From CAYMJM01 sp964391325 (GTDB taxonomy: Bacteria; Patescibacteriota; Dojkabacteria; B142; JAFGMG01), in assembly GCA_964391325.1 (NCBI GenBank), contig CAYMJM010000027.1, forward strand, positions 1-8,104: a stretch of 8,104 bases of DNA. The letters run 5' to 3'. Each line of letters starts with the position of its first letter. The stretch's first letter is position 1. The notes under the pieces are model-generated. The model saw nothing but the letters and a program-made list of their open reading frames with translations. It ran no database searches and was not told where the DNA came from. Both the position numbers and the translations under genes were made by a program. Below are positions 1-6,666 of the stretch, one piece after another.

Positions 1-511
1 TGAAAAATTGTTCTATTGAAGCTTTAAAAGGGTCTTTATCTAGTATTTGAATTGGTACATCAGGATATTTTAATGTGCTTTTTTTGGATCTGTAGACTAT
101 TAAGACGAGTCCTTGAGATTTAAGGAGGTCACATATGTAACTTAAATTTTCCTGTAACTCATTTTCTTCACCATATTCCAATGTATTTATTGCCAGTATT
201 CCATCAAAAGAGTTCTCATCAAAATCTTTAATTTTATCATCAAAATCTCCTACAATAATTGTAGCTTCAAGTCCTTTTTGATGTACCCACTGCTGTGCCA
301 GTTGAGCAGCCGAGGGTGAGTAGTCTATGCCCGATATTTGAAAGCCTTCCTCAGCTAGCCTTACGATATGTCTTCCACTGCCACAGCCTAGATCTAGTAC
401 ATGTGCAGAGTTTTTCTTTTTCAGTAAATTGATGAATTTTGTGAGCTTTGGATGAGGCATGAGGTAGAATCTGCCATGATTATTATAAAAATCGGTCCAT
501 TTATTTTTCAT
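1..511 (-). CDS. Class I SAM-dependent methyltransferase, 3' end outside the window
   Basis: The frame opens with ATG at 509-511 and stays open for 170 codons to the window edge, so the C-terminus is missing. It has the Rossmann-type methyltransferase pattern. Motif I is VLDLGCGSGRH (residues 38-48), the SAM-binding glycine loop. GIDYS (61-65) carries the acidic residue expected to bind the SAM ribose. GDF (88-90) is the adenine-contacting segment, FDGILAINTLEY (102-113) is motif IV, and LLKSQGLVLIV (129-139) is the late strand. The fold resembles methyltransferase families 11/25 and TehB-like proteins. Nothing here shows the substrate, which could be a small molecule, a lipid quinone or a protein. 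It follows parA by 18 bases in the same reading frame, so it is probably the last visible gene of the lepB-parA transcript. No good Shine-Dalgarno precedes it (only GAGA). The family call is firm; the function is unknown. Confidence 0.88.
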   Translation of the reverse strand, partial: MKNKWTDFYNNHGRFYLMPHPKLTKFINLLKKKNSAHVLDLGCGSGRHIVRLAEEGFQISGIDYSPSAAQLAQQWVHQKGLEATIIVGDFDDKIKDFDENSFDGILAINTLEYGEENELQENLSYICDLLKSQGLVLIVYRSKKSTLKYPDVPIQILDKDPFKASIEQFF

Positions 512-529
512 CGTTAAAGTCTCTAAATA

Positions 530-1285
530 TTAATTTAAATTAATAATCTCTTTTGCAAGACTTTCGTAGGCTTTTGCTCCTTTTGAATCCGGGGCATATA
601 TTTCAATAGGCTTTCCATGTGAAGGCGCTTCTGAGAGACTTACATTCCTGGGCACCACGGTTTCAAAAACTTTAGACTTGAAATATTTTTTTACTTCTTC
701 AGCCACTTCTCTGGACAGTTTAGTTCGAGTATCGTACATGGTTAAAATTACCCCGCCGATTAAAAGGGTAGGGTTCAAATTCTTCTTTACTAATTTCACT
801 GTATTAATCAACTGCCCCAGTCCTTCAAGTGCAAAGTACTCGCACTGTACAGGAATCAGAACATAGTCTGCAGCAGTTAATGCATTAATAGTTAGTAAGC
901 CCAATGATGGGGCACAGTCAATGAGAATGTAATCAAAGTTATTGCGGATTTTTGCTAATATTTGTCTTAATATTGTTTCTCTGGATATCGCCCCAACCAG
1001 CTCGATCTCAGCTCCAGCTAGTTCTATCCCAGAAGGGATAATACAAAGGTTTTCAATTTTCGTTTTATAAAAGTTTGTTGGAGCGTTTGCTTTGTTTGCA
1101 ATTAAATTATATATGCTTCTTTGCTGCTTGCTTTTCTTAAACCCAATGCCCGATGTTAAGTTAGCTTGAGGATCCAGGTCTACCAGAAGAACTTTCTGAC
1201 CGGATTTTGCTAGATACACGCCAATATTTATAGCCGACGTAGTTTTTCCTACCCCTCCTTTTTGATTGGTAAAAGCAAAGACCAT
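530..1285 (-). CDS. parA: ParA/Soj-family partition ATPase (MinD/ParA superfamily)
   Basis: This is a full-length 251-residue Soj-type protein, normal size for a ParA without an N-terminal HTH domain. The deviant Walker A motif KGGVGKTT (9-16) includes the signature lysine K9. Walker A' is VDLDPQ (35-40), and the Walker B region is YILIDCAPSLG (119-129) with D123. The C-terminal signature VPRNVSLSEAPSHG lies at 211-224. In the family, ATP-dependent dimers bind DNA nonspecifically and are released by a ParB partner, moving chromosome origins, plasmids or protein cargo. No parB and no parS-like site (TGTTTCACGTGAAACA) was seen in the window, so its partner is elsewhere or it is an orphan. The ATG start at 1285 lies 6 bases after the lepB stop, which implies translational coupling, and no Shine-Dalgarno is evident. 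The family is certain; a chromosomal Soj role is likely but not shown. Confidence 0.93.
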   Translation of the reverse strand: MVFAFTNQKGGVGKTTSAINIGVYLAKSGQKVLLVDLDPQANLTSGIGFKKSKQQRSIYNLIANKANAPTNFYKTKIENLCIIPSGIELAGAEIELVGAISRETILRQILAKIRNNFDYILIDCAPSLGLLTINALTAADYVLIPVQCEYFALEGLGQLINTVKLVKKNLNPTLLIGGVILTMYDTRTKLSREVAEEVKKYFKSKVFETVVPRNVSLSEAPSHGKPIEIYAPDSKGAKAYESLAKEIINLN

Positions 1286-1291
1286 TTGAAT

Positions 1292-1987
1292 TTATTTTAT
1301 TAGCTTATATAGTTGTTGGGGCAGATAAGTGAGGCCAAGTATTCCAGCCTCCAGTTCCTCTCTGTAGGTTCCACGTCCAATTAGTCCAAATCGTCCAAAT
1401 GGAACAATCCTTAAAAACACTTTACCCTTTATATATTTTCTCTCTATGAAACCAATGTCTGACGAACGTGAGTCTTTACTGGCTTCTCTGTTATCCCCCA
1501 AGACAAAATAGTATCCTTCCGGGATCACTTTCTCCTCCCCTTCTTTTAGGAATGTACCCCCAAGTGTTTTGGTCATGCTTGGAATATAAGATTCGTATAC
1601 AACATTTCCGTTTACAATCGGATGGTTATTTTCTATTTTTATGATATCTCCTGGAGTAGCAATAACTCTTTTGATGAAATCAGGATGATTCGGAAGCTGA
1701 AAGATTACTACATCCCCTCTTTCGTAATTATAGTGTAATTTTTCACCTATATCAGTATCCCCGATCAACTGGATGACTTTATTGGTAAGTAAAAGTTCAT
1801 TATTATAGAAATTGGGCTCCATCGATTGACCGTCAACTTGATTGGGAATCGCTAAAAAAACATAAATAAATACGCATATAGCAAGGGCGATAACTATCGT
1901 CTGCATAATATCTACTATCACTCCCCCTTTGATATTCTCTTTTGGTGGATCGTAGTAAAAAGGATTGTCGACTGATGTGGTTGCCAA
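1292..1987 (-). CDS. lepB: Signal peptidase I (type I leader peptidase), TTG start
   Basis: This 231-residue membrane protease removes signal peptides from secreted proteins on the outer face of the cytoplasmic membrane. A short cytoplasmic N-terminus is followed by one membrane span at about 24-47. The catalytic serine is S55 in DGQSMEPNF (box B), and the catalytic lysine is K106 in FIKRVIATPGD (box D). Box E is FVLGDNREASKDSRS (161-175), followed by the IGFI segment and a conserved GKVFLRIVPFGRFG end. Serine and lysine are both present, so it should be active. The start is TTG at 1985-1987. The frame upstream reaches a TAA at 2021-2023 without any ATG or GTG, and the first internal ATG (M28) would remove part of the membrane span. 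No Shine-Dalgarno is visible. It lies 73 bases downstream of ileS and 6 bases upstream of parA. Confidence 0.95.
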   Translation of the reverse strand: MATTSVDNPFYYDPPKENIKGGVIVDIMQTIVIALAICVFIYVFLAIPNQVDGQSMEPNFYNNELLLTNKVIQLIGDTDIGEKLHYNYERGDVVIFQLPNHPDFIKRVIATPGDIIKIENNHPIVNGNVVYESYIPSMTKTLGGTFLKEGEEKVIPEGYYFVLGDNREASKDSRSSDIGFIERKYIKGKVFLRIVPFGRFGLIGRGTYREELEAGILGLTYLPQQLYKLIK

Positions 1988-2060
1988 TTTATATTTATAA
2001 TACTTATGTAGTATAAAGCTTTATTTTTCAAGCGTCTAGTTACTAGATTAAACTCTGCTT
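1988..2060 (-). other. ileS-lepB intergenic gap with a 13-bp palindrome
   Basis: This 73-base AT-rich gap lies between the ileS stop and the lepB TTG. It holds a perfect palindrome at 2035-2047, TCTAGT-T-ACTAGA, with 6-base arms and a single central base. A hairpin with one loop base is strained, and no U-tract follows immediately on the transcribed strand, so it is not a convincing terminator. On the minus strand a TATACT box lies about 27-32 bases before the lepB start, but I could not pair it with a good -35. The gap could hold a weak promoter for lepB-parA, a processing site, or nothing functional. Confidence 0.35.
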
Positions 2061-5000
2061 CTACTGAGTAATGGCGATTTTCAGACTTCTGTTATTTAAC
2101 TGCTGCGCGTTTTCGGGTACAGCATTATTTATGTCCAGTTCTACTGAATTGGTCGTTTTTTTTATCTGTTCTCTAAACTTTTCAAGGGTTGCAATTACTG
2201 TTTCATCTTGTGTTGTAATAGTGGTCTTTATCTCTTCTTCCAGCTGCAAATTTTGTCTCTGCCTCATAGCTTGTATATTCCTTGCAATCTCACGATACAA
2301 GCCTTGCTGCTCTAATTCGGGAGTAACTTGTATATCTACTGCAACTTCCAGACTCAAGGAGTCGGATTTTTGGGTAACCCAGGTTGTTTTTGTAATTTGC
2401 GAAACTTCTTGTATATCCCGGATATTAAGTTCATCTGAAATTAGCTCTTTCATCCAATCTTCTATATCTTCTGCATCCCCTGGCGTTATATTTAGATTAA
2501 CCTGCATGCTGGCCAATGGCTGTCTTACTTTAATACCATTTTCAACTCTGATATTCTGACCTAGTCTGACAACTTCACGTACTGCTTCCATTTGTTGCAT
2601 AAGCTTGCCTGAAGCTTCAATGAATGCCATATCATCTTGCGGCATATCACATAGATGAATTGATTCTTCCGCTCCTTCTATCTGATTCGCAGCAAGGTTT
2701 TGCCATAGAGCTTCTGTGATAAACGGCATGAATGGAGCAAGCAATTTACTGAATTCTACCAGTACGAAATATAAAGTATCTAATGCTTGTTTATCTCCTT
2801 GATTAAATCGATCTCTGCTTCTCCTGATATACCATTTGGACAGGTCTTGGATAAAGTCGGGGTACTCTCTCGCAGCTGCTGGTAGGTTATAGGCCTCCAT
2901 GGCCATCCTGACATTTCTGATTGTCATCTGAAGCTTTGCTATTATCCATTGATCCAGCTTATTTTCAAGATTGTCGAATGGTACTTTGTACCAATATGTA
3001 TTAATTGTTTCCTCTTTAACAAACTTTACATTATCCTGTTGCAGGAATTTCTTATGAAGTAACTCTTTTTGTGGCTTCCAGTTATGAATATTGGCATAGG
3101 TTACAAAGAAGCTGTAGCTATTCCAGAGTGGTAGTATAAAACTTTTGAGCTGTTCCTTGATACTTTCCTCAGAAATATTCATATCTTCTCCTACCATAAT
3201 TGGACTTGACATAAAGTACATCCTTAATGGCTCTGCTCCGTACTTTTCTAGAACACTTTTTGGATCAGGATAGTTACCATAGGATTTACTCATTTTTCTG
3301 CCATCTGTCCCTGCCATTACTCCAGTAGCAATTACATTTCTGAAGCTCTCGGATTCAAAGAGAGCATTTGAAATTACGTGCATAGTGTAGAACCATGCTC
3401 TAGTTTGACCGACATACTCTACAATATAATCAGCAGGGAAGTTAGCCTCAAAATCCTCTTTATTCTCAAAAGGATAGTGCTTTTGTGCATAAGGCATAGA
3501 GCCTGAATCCATCCAAACATCAAGTACTTCTGGAATACGCTTCATAATACCACCGCACTTAGGGCAGGACATCGTTATTTCATCAATCTTAGGTCTATGC
3601 AAATCCTCAATTTTTTGTCCTGATCGCTCCTCAATCTCTGTGCGAGAACCAAAAGCTTCTATGTGATCACACTCCTTGAGGTTTAACTTGGTTTTTATAA
3701 TTTCAACAATTTCAGGAAACTCGATTATGCCATCCATACTTTTAGAAAGGTGACCTTTATTTTCAAATACTGTAAATTCGCTATCCAACTGTTGATGAAT
3801 ATATTCTCCTTCCTCAAAAGGCACTAGAGGATCATCTTTGGAATGAAATTGGACTATCCAGTCTGTATTAGCTTTTATTTTTTCCCAATCCCATGGTTTA
3901 TTAAAGTAGCCACTTTGTTTTTCTACTTCATCCCCTAGGTCGGTATACGATGCTGCTGCTAATATCAATCCCTTTACCTTATGTGTTTCAGCGTATCTTA
4001 AGGCCGCGACTGCACCAGATGATCCCCCTATTAAAATGGTATTTTCATCCACACCTACATCTTTTTCTAGGTATGGTAACCACACATTCATAGGAGCAAT
4101 CTCAGGCTCGGGCATCAAAGGAGCTTCTGAAGTTAAACCCAACTTGTCGAACTCCTCAATCAAATAAGGAAACCAGCTTCTCGGCTTGGTCCAGTCCTCT
4201 GTCTCTCCGTTTCCGTGTACCATAACGATTTTAGTTTGAGCAGCCTCCTCATTACCTGTACATCTCCATATAGGCATGGGAGTTGCCCAGTACCTGCTCC
4301 TGGAGATTCCCCAGTCCGGTGCTTGCTGGATTCCTTTTTTAAATCTTCCGTTTTTTAAATGATCAGGTATCCAATTGATGTTCTCATTTGTTTTCAACAT
4401 TAGATCTTTCAGTTCTTGGATTTTTATATACCATGATGGTTGCGCTTTTTGTATCAATGGAGTGTGACAACGATAACAATAAGGATACCTATGCACTATT
4501 CTTTCTGCTTTAAAGAGTAGATCTCTCAACGTCAAATCTCTCATGATCAAAGGATCTGCGTCTTTTATATATATTCCTGCATAATCTCTTACTTTGTTAA
4601 CAAATTTTCCCTCGTCATTTACTGCAAACATTGTAGTAAGTCCAAGCTGTTCCCCCATTTGGGTGTCGATTTCTCCAAAACCAGGGGCAGAGTGTACTAT
4701 CCCAGTACCTTCATCCATGGTAACCATGTCTTCATAGGTATAAACCTTCCAGTCTTGTTCATTTGGTTCAAAGTAAGTAAAGGGGGCAGAATAACTAAGG
4801 CCTGCTAGTTTTCCCCCGGAAAAAGTCTTGAGGATTTTATACTTATTTTCGTGTTCGCCTAATACGGCGTCTAAGCGCTTAACGGCCAGTACTACTTTTT
4901 CGTTTAAGTCTGCTTGCTTATGAAGTCCTCTGAGCTGAGATTCTTCTTCTATGTCTACGGGTTGAATATCCTTCCCATTATAATAATTCTGCACAAGTCG

Positions 5001-6179
5001 TCCAAAGCTGACCCCATTTGGCCAAGTTAAGCTTTTTTCTAGGTTCTTCAAGTTTATCCATATCACTCGATTCTCTGCATGGTCGGGCTTTAGAGGTTTT
5101 ACTTTTTGCTTTGAGTTTAATTCAGCGAGATATACTTTGTATTGTTTATGTATTATATCGGTCAAGTTTGACTTTACATAGTAGTCAGTTTCACCTATAT
5201 TCTCTTTTATTGATATATCTTCATAGCCGGTCTCTTCCAATATTTCCCTTCTGACCGCATCTTTTTCGGTTTCACCTTCCTCAATTCCTCCTTCAACAAG
5301 TGTTGTCATATTTTGGTTATTCCTAATGATCAATGCTTTTTCCGCTTCTTTATCTACTAGAAAAACCATAACTCCTTTTCTTGTAGTTAAGGTCCTGGTA
5401 AGTTCTACAATAGCATAGTCCTCACCACTATCTACAACTAACGCTCTATTGGAAGGCAAAGTCCATGGGGTTGTTGTCCAAGCCAATAAAGAAGCATTTT
5501 CAAGCTCGGGCATTGGTAACTGCTTATTTATAATTGGGAATTTGATTGTAACAGCAGGGTCCTCCATATCCTCATAACTGTTGTCCATAGCTATTTCGAA
5601 GTTAGAAACAGGTGTTCCGCATCGTGTACAGAATAGGGAAACCCTTGTCCCTTTATATATATAATTCTTATCCCAGAGCTGTTTGAAAACCCAGATTACT
5701 GTCTCCATGTAGTCCTGATCCATAGTTTTGTAGCTATTTTCAAAGTCTACCCACCTCCCAATTTTATCTATGTACCATTCCCACTCAGCACTAGTTTCTT
5801 TGGTGTATGAGTAACACTCATTGACAAATTTCTGGATACCAAGTGTTTCTATATCTCTTCTATTTTTTAATCCTAATTTGGCTTCAACTTTATTTTCTAT
5901 AGGTAGACCGTGGCAATCCCACCCCCATTTTCTCTCAACTCGCTTGCCTTCCATTGCCCAGTATCGAGGCACAACATCTTTTGCTATACTTCCCAAGAGA
6001 TGACCATAGTGGGGCATCCCGGTGATGAACGGAGGACCGTCATAGAAAACATATTTGTTGTCTTCTGGACGTTGGTCTATTGATTTTTTGAAAATATTAT
6101 TAGTTTTCCAAAACTCTATTATTTTTGCTTCCAATTCCGGGAAGCTCTGTTTAGGGTTTATTTTATTAAATACTGACAT
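2061..6179 (-). CDS. ileS: Isoleucyl-tRNA synthetase (IleS2 type) with inserted Nudix and RBBP9-like hydrolase domains
   Basis: The enzyme charges tRNA-Ile with isoleucine in the cytoplasm. HIGH-type motif PHYGH is at 56-60, GWDCHGLPIE at 86-95, and DWGISRSRYW at 622-631. KMSKS is at 962-966, and the tRNA anticodon-binding helical domain runs from about 1070 onward. CP1 editing motifs are WTTTPWTLP (234-242) and GTGIVHSAPGFGEID (491-505), whose final Asp D505 is the expected amino-group ligand, so Val-tRNA editing looks intact. Cysteines C184/C187 with C568/C571, and C640/C837 with C872/C875, form two zinc sites. The HYGH motif and overall pattern are those of IleS2 enzymes, which are often mupirocin-resistant. 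At 1372 residues it is about 330 longer than expected. The excess is a Nudix domain at about 266-405 and an RBBP9-like hydrolase at about 649-834. The frame is unbroken through both inserts. It starts with ATG, has no Shine-Dalgarno, and ends with TAG. Confidence 0.97.
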   Translation of the reverse strand: MSVFNKINPKQSFPELEAKIIEFWKTNNIFKKSIDQRPEDNKYVFYDGPPFITGMPHYGHLLGSIAKDVVPRYWAMEGKRVERKWGWDCHGLPIENKVEAKLGLKNRRDIETLGIQKFVNECYSYTKETSAEWEWYIDKIGRWVDFENSYKTMDQDYMETVIWVFKQLWDKNYIYKGTRVSLFCTRCGTPVSNFEIAMDNSYEDMEDPAVTIKFPIINKQLPMPELENASLLAWTTTPWTLPSNRALVVDSGEDYAIVELTRTLTTRKGVMVFLVDKEAEKALIIRNNQNMTTLVEGGIEEGETEKDAVRREILEETGYEDISIKENIGETDYYVKSNLTDIIHKQYKVYLAELNSKQKVKPLKPDHAENRVIWINLKNLEKSLTWPNGVSFGRLVQNYYNGKDIQPVDIEEESQLRGLHKQADLNEKVVLAVKRLDAVLGEHENKYKILKTFSGGKLAGLSYSAPFTYFEPNEQDWKVYTYEDMVTMDEGTGIVHSAPGFGEIDTQMGEQLGLTTMFAVNDEGKFVNKVRDYAGIYIKDADPLIMRDLTLRDLLFKAERIVHRYPYCYRCHTPLIQKAQPSWYIKIQELKDLMLKTNENINWIPDHLKNGRFKKGIQQAPDWGISRSRYWATPMPIWRCTGNEEAAQTKIVMVHGNGETEDWTKPRSWFPYLIEEFDKLGLTSEAPLMPEPEIAPMNVWLPYLEKDVGVDENTILIGGSSGAVAALRYAETHKVKGLILAAASYTDLGDEVEKQSGYFNKPWDWEKIKANTDWIVQFHSKDDPLVPFEEGEYIHQQLDSEFTVFENKGHLSKSMDGIIEFPEIVEIIKTKLNLKECDHIEAFGSRTEIEERSGQKIEDLHRPKIDEITMSCPKCGGIMKRIPEVLDVWMDSGSMPYAQKHYPFENKEDFEANFPADYIVEYVGQTRAWFYTMHVISNALFESESFRNVIATGVMAGTDGRKMSKSYGNYPDPKSVLEKYGAEPLRMYFMSSPIMVGEDMNISEESIKEQLKSFILPLWNSYSFFVTYANIHNWKPQKELLHKKFLQQDNVKFVKEETINTYWYKVPFDNLENKLDQWIIAKLQMTIRNVRMAMEAYNLPAAAREYPDFIQDLSKWYIRRSRDRFNQGDKQALDTLYFVLVEFSKLLAPFMPFITEALWQNLAANQIEGAEESIHLCDMPQDDMAFIEASGKLMQQMEAVREVVRLGQNIRVENGIKVRQPLASMQVNLNITPGDAEDIEDWMKELISDELNIRDIQEVSQITKTTWVTQKSDSLSLEVAVDIQVTPELEQQGLYREIARNIQAMRQRQNLQLEEEIKTTITTQDETVIATLEKFREQIKKTTNSVELDINNAVPENAQQLNNRSLKIAITQ
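3678..4235 (-). other. RBBP9/YdeN-like serine hydrolase domain inserted in IleRS (residues about 649-834)
   Basis: This segment matches the whole length of the small RBBP9-type alpha/beta hydrolase family, from the first strand (KIVMVHGNGETEDW, 650-663) to the last helix. Family landmarks are WLPYLEKD (700-707), the nucleophile elbow IGGSSGAVAALRYAETH (717-733) with G718-G-S720-S-G722, SYTDLGDE (744-751), SGYFNKPWDWEKIKAN (756-771), SKDDPLVP (780-787) with likely acid D783, and KGH (808-810) with H810. The Ser-Asp-His triad is therefore complete. The one visible change near the nucleophile is Gly for the usual His in the GHSSG elbow. The domain sits between C640 and C837, which in ordinary IleRS are the two cysteines of a CxxC zinc knuckle. 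RBBP9 proteins are serine hydrolases; the substrate here is unknown. Boundaries are estimates to within a few residues. Confidence 0.93.
4965..5384 (-). other. Nudix hydrolase domain inserted in the IleRS CP1 editing domain (residues about 266-405)
   Basis: A complete Nudix fold appears here, starting with strand KGVMVFLVD (268-276). The 23-residue Nudix box spans G297 to Y319 and fits Gx5Ex7REUxEExGU: G297, E303, R311-E312-I313, E315-E316, G318. The metal-binding glutamates are all present, and a Tyr replaces the last aliphatic position. The segment ends with WPNGVSFGRLVQNYYNG (386-402). It interrupts CP1 just after EDYAIVEL (253-260). The usual IleRS sequence resumes at NEKVVLAVKRLDAVLGE (426-442). 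Nudix enzymes cleave nucleoside diphosphates linked to another group; the family members acting on Ap4A or oxidised nucleotides are the obvious comparisons. Substrate cannot be read from the sequence. Confidence 0.93.
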
Positions 6180-6216
6180 AATGTTTATTATTAATTAAAC
6201 TTAGGAATAAAGCTGA

Positions 6217-6231
6217 TTTGATTTTATCAAA
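6217..6231. repeat. 15-bp palindrome, candidate operator
   Basis: TTTGAT-TTT-ATCAAA is a perfect inverted repeat with 6-base arms and a 3-base centre. It overlaps the proposed -35 of the plus-strand promoter and lies 38 bases upstream of the ileS start, so a bound regulator could affect both directions. The high AT content makes a chance palindrome plausible. Confidence 0.35.
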
Positions 6232-6250
6232 ATACATTATCTATTATAAT
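6218..6250 (+). promoter_or_regulatory. Predicted sigma70-type promoter for the b5-like/reductase/lgt block
   Basis: A perfect -10 box TATAAT lies at 6245-6250, about 29 bases before the ATG at 6280. The -35 is weaker. TTGATT at 6218-6223 matches TTGACA at four positions, but sits 21 bases from TATAAT, or 18 bases from an overlapping TATTAT at 6242-6247. In DNA this AT-rich a TATAAT can arise by chance. The position relative to the gene supports the call. Confidence 0.45.
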
Positions 6251-6279
6251 ATATTTATATTAACTTTCAGCGTATTACT

Positions 6280-6666
6280 ATGCGAAAAAGAAAACTTTAT
6301 GTAACAGGAGCATTGGTACTGATTTTAATGGGGGTACTTGGTCTTGTTGCTGGCTTGATTATTCTGGAGAGGAACAAGAATGATGATGAGGATAAAATAA
6401 CTGGAATGGATGATTTCCCCAGCATGGATGTAATTATCGATGCCAGCCAAGTAGATATTGAGGCAGTTAAAATACATAATAAACAGGATGACTGTTGGAT
6501 TGTATATGATCAGAGTGTGTTTGATATATCTGGACGATTATCTGAATTCACTAGTTTTAGAGAAGCGGATTGTGGAAGTAAAATTGAAGGAGAGTTATCT
6601 GAATCACAGCTAGAAACTCTCGCCCCTTATTCTATTGCAGGCTTTGAGGATCAGAAAGATGAATAA
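6280..6666 (+). CDS. Single-span membrane protein with a cytochrome b5-like domain lacking haem ligands
   Basis: This 128-residue protein starts MRKRK, then has one hydrophobic span (about 7-29), an acidic linker (NDDEDK), and a small domain from about 55 to 122. The positive N-terminus predicts N-in, C-out topology, placing the domain outside the membrane. The segment IEAVKIHNKQDDCWIVYDQSVFDIS (60-84, in part HN..DDCW, then VFDIS) is the recognisable start of the cytochrome b5-like haem/steroid-binding fold. Where b5 has HPGG, this protein has FTSF (90-93), and the second ligand His is also absent; the only His in the protein is H66, in the non-ligand HN position. It has two cysteines, C72 and C98. 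It is unlikely to bind haem in the b5 manner and may be a ligand-binding or structural derivative. It overlaps the downstream reductase gene by 8 bases. No function is assigned. Confidence 0.75.
   Translation: MRKRKLYVTGALVLILMGVLGLVAGLIILERNKNDDEDKITGMDDFPSMDVIIDASQVDIEAVKIHNKQDDCWIVYDQSVFDISGRLSEFTSFREADCGSKIEGELSESQLETLAPYSIAGFEDQKDE
6646..6650 (+). promoter_or_regulatory. Ribosome binding site that decides the reductase start
   Basis: GAGGA lies 8 bases before the ATG at 6659, inside the end of the upstream gene. It is one of the few convincing Shine-Dalgarno sequences in the window. It favours this ATG over an in-frame TTG at 6635 that would add eight residues not resembling the family N-terminus. 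Confidence 0.6.

Larger units (their letters stand above)
6180..6279. promoter_or_regulatory. Divergent intergenic region between ileS and the b5-like gene
   Basis: This 100-base, very AT-rich spacer must hold the start signals for both transcription directions. No T-box leader is present: there is no room for one and no TGGNACCGCG-like box. For the plus direction a TATAAT at 6245-6250 is clear. For the minus direction TTGATA (complement of 6223-6228 and neighbours) could serve as a -35 for ileS, but no convincing -10 follows at 17 bases. Neither flanking ATG has a Shine-Dalgarno, so leaderless or short-leader translation is plausible. Confidence 0.5.

Noticed and set aside
678..866. Short plus-strand frame opposite parA
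   Set aside because: It lies wholly antisense to conserved ParA motifs and has no features of its own.
2071..2559. Plus-strand open frame of 162 codons opposite the ileS 3' end
   Set aside because: It is antisense to a strongly conserved ileS region, its translation is Ser/Cys/Phe-rich with no family resemblance, and it has no ribosome binding site.
3678..5384. Inteins as the cause of the ileS insertions
   Set aside because: Neither insert has a Cys/Ser splice start, intein blocks, a LAGLIDADG motif or a C-terminal HN-C/S/T junction. Both are recognisable stand-alone enzyme families.
5018..6003. Two short plus-strand frames (5018-5254 and 5821-6003) opposite ileS
   Set aside because: Both are antisense to IleRS or Nudix coding sequence and show no recognisable domain.
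6180..6279. T-box or other riboswitch leader for ileS
   Set aside because: Only 100 bases separate the divergent genes, and no T-box sequence or terminator/antiterminator stems are visible.
6635..6658. TTG at 6635 as the start of the reductase
   Set aside because: It adds eight residues unlike family N-termini. The ATG at 6659 has GAGGA at an 8-base spacing.
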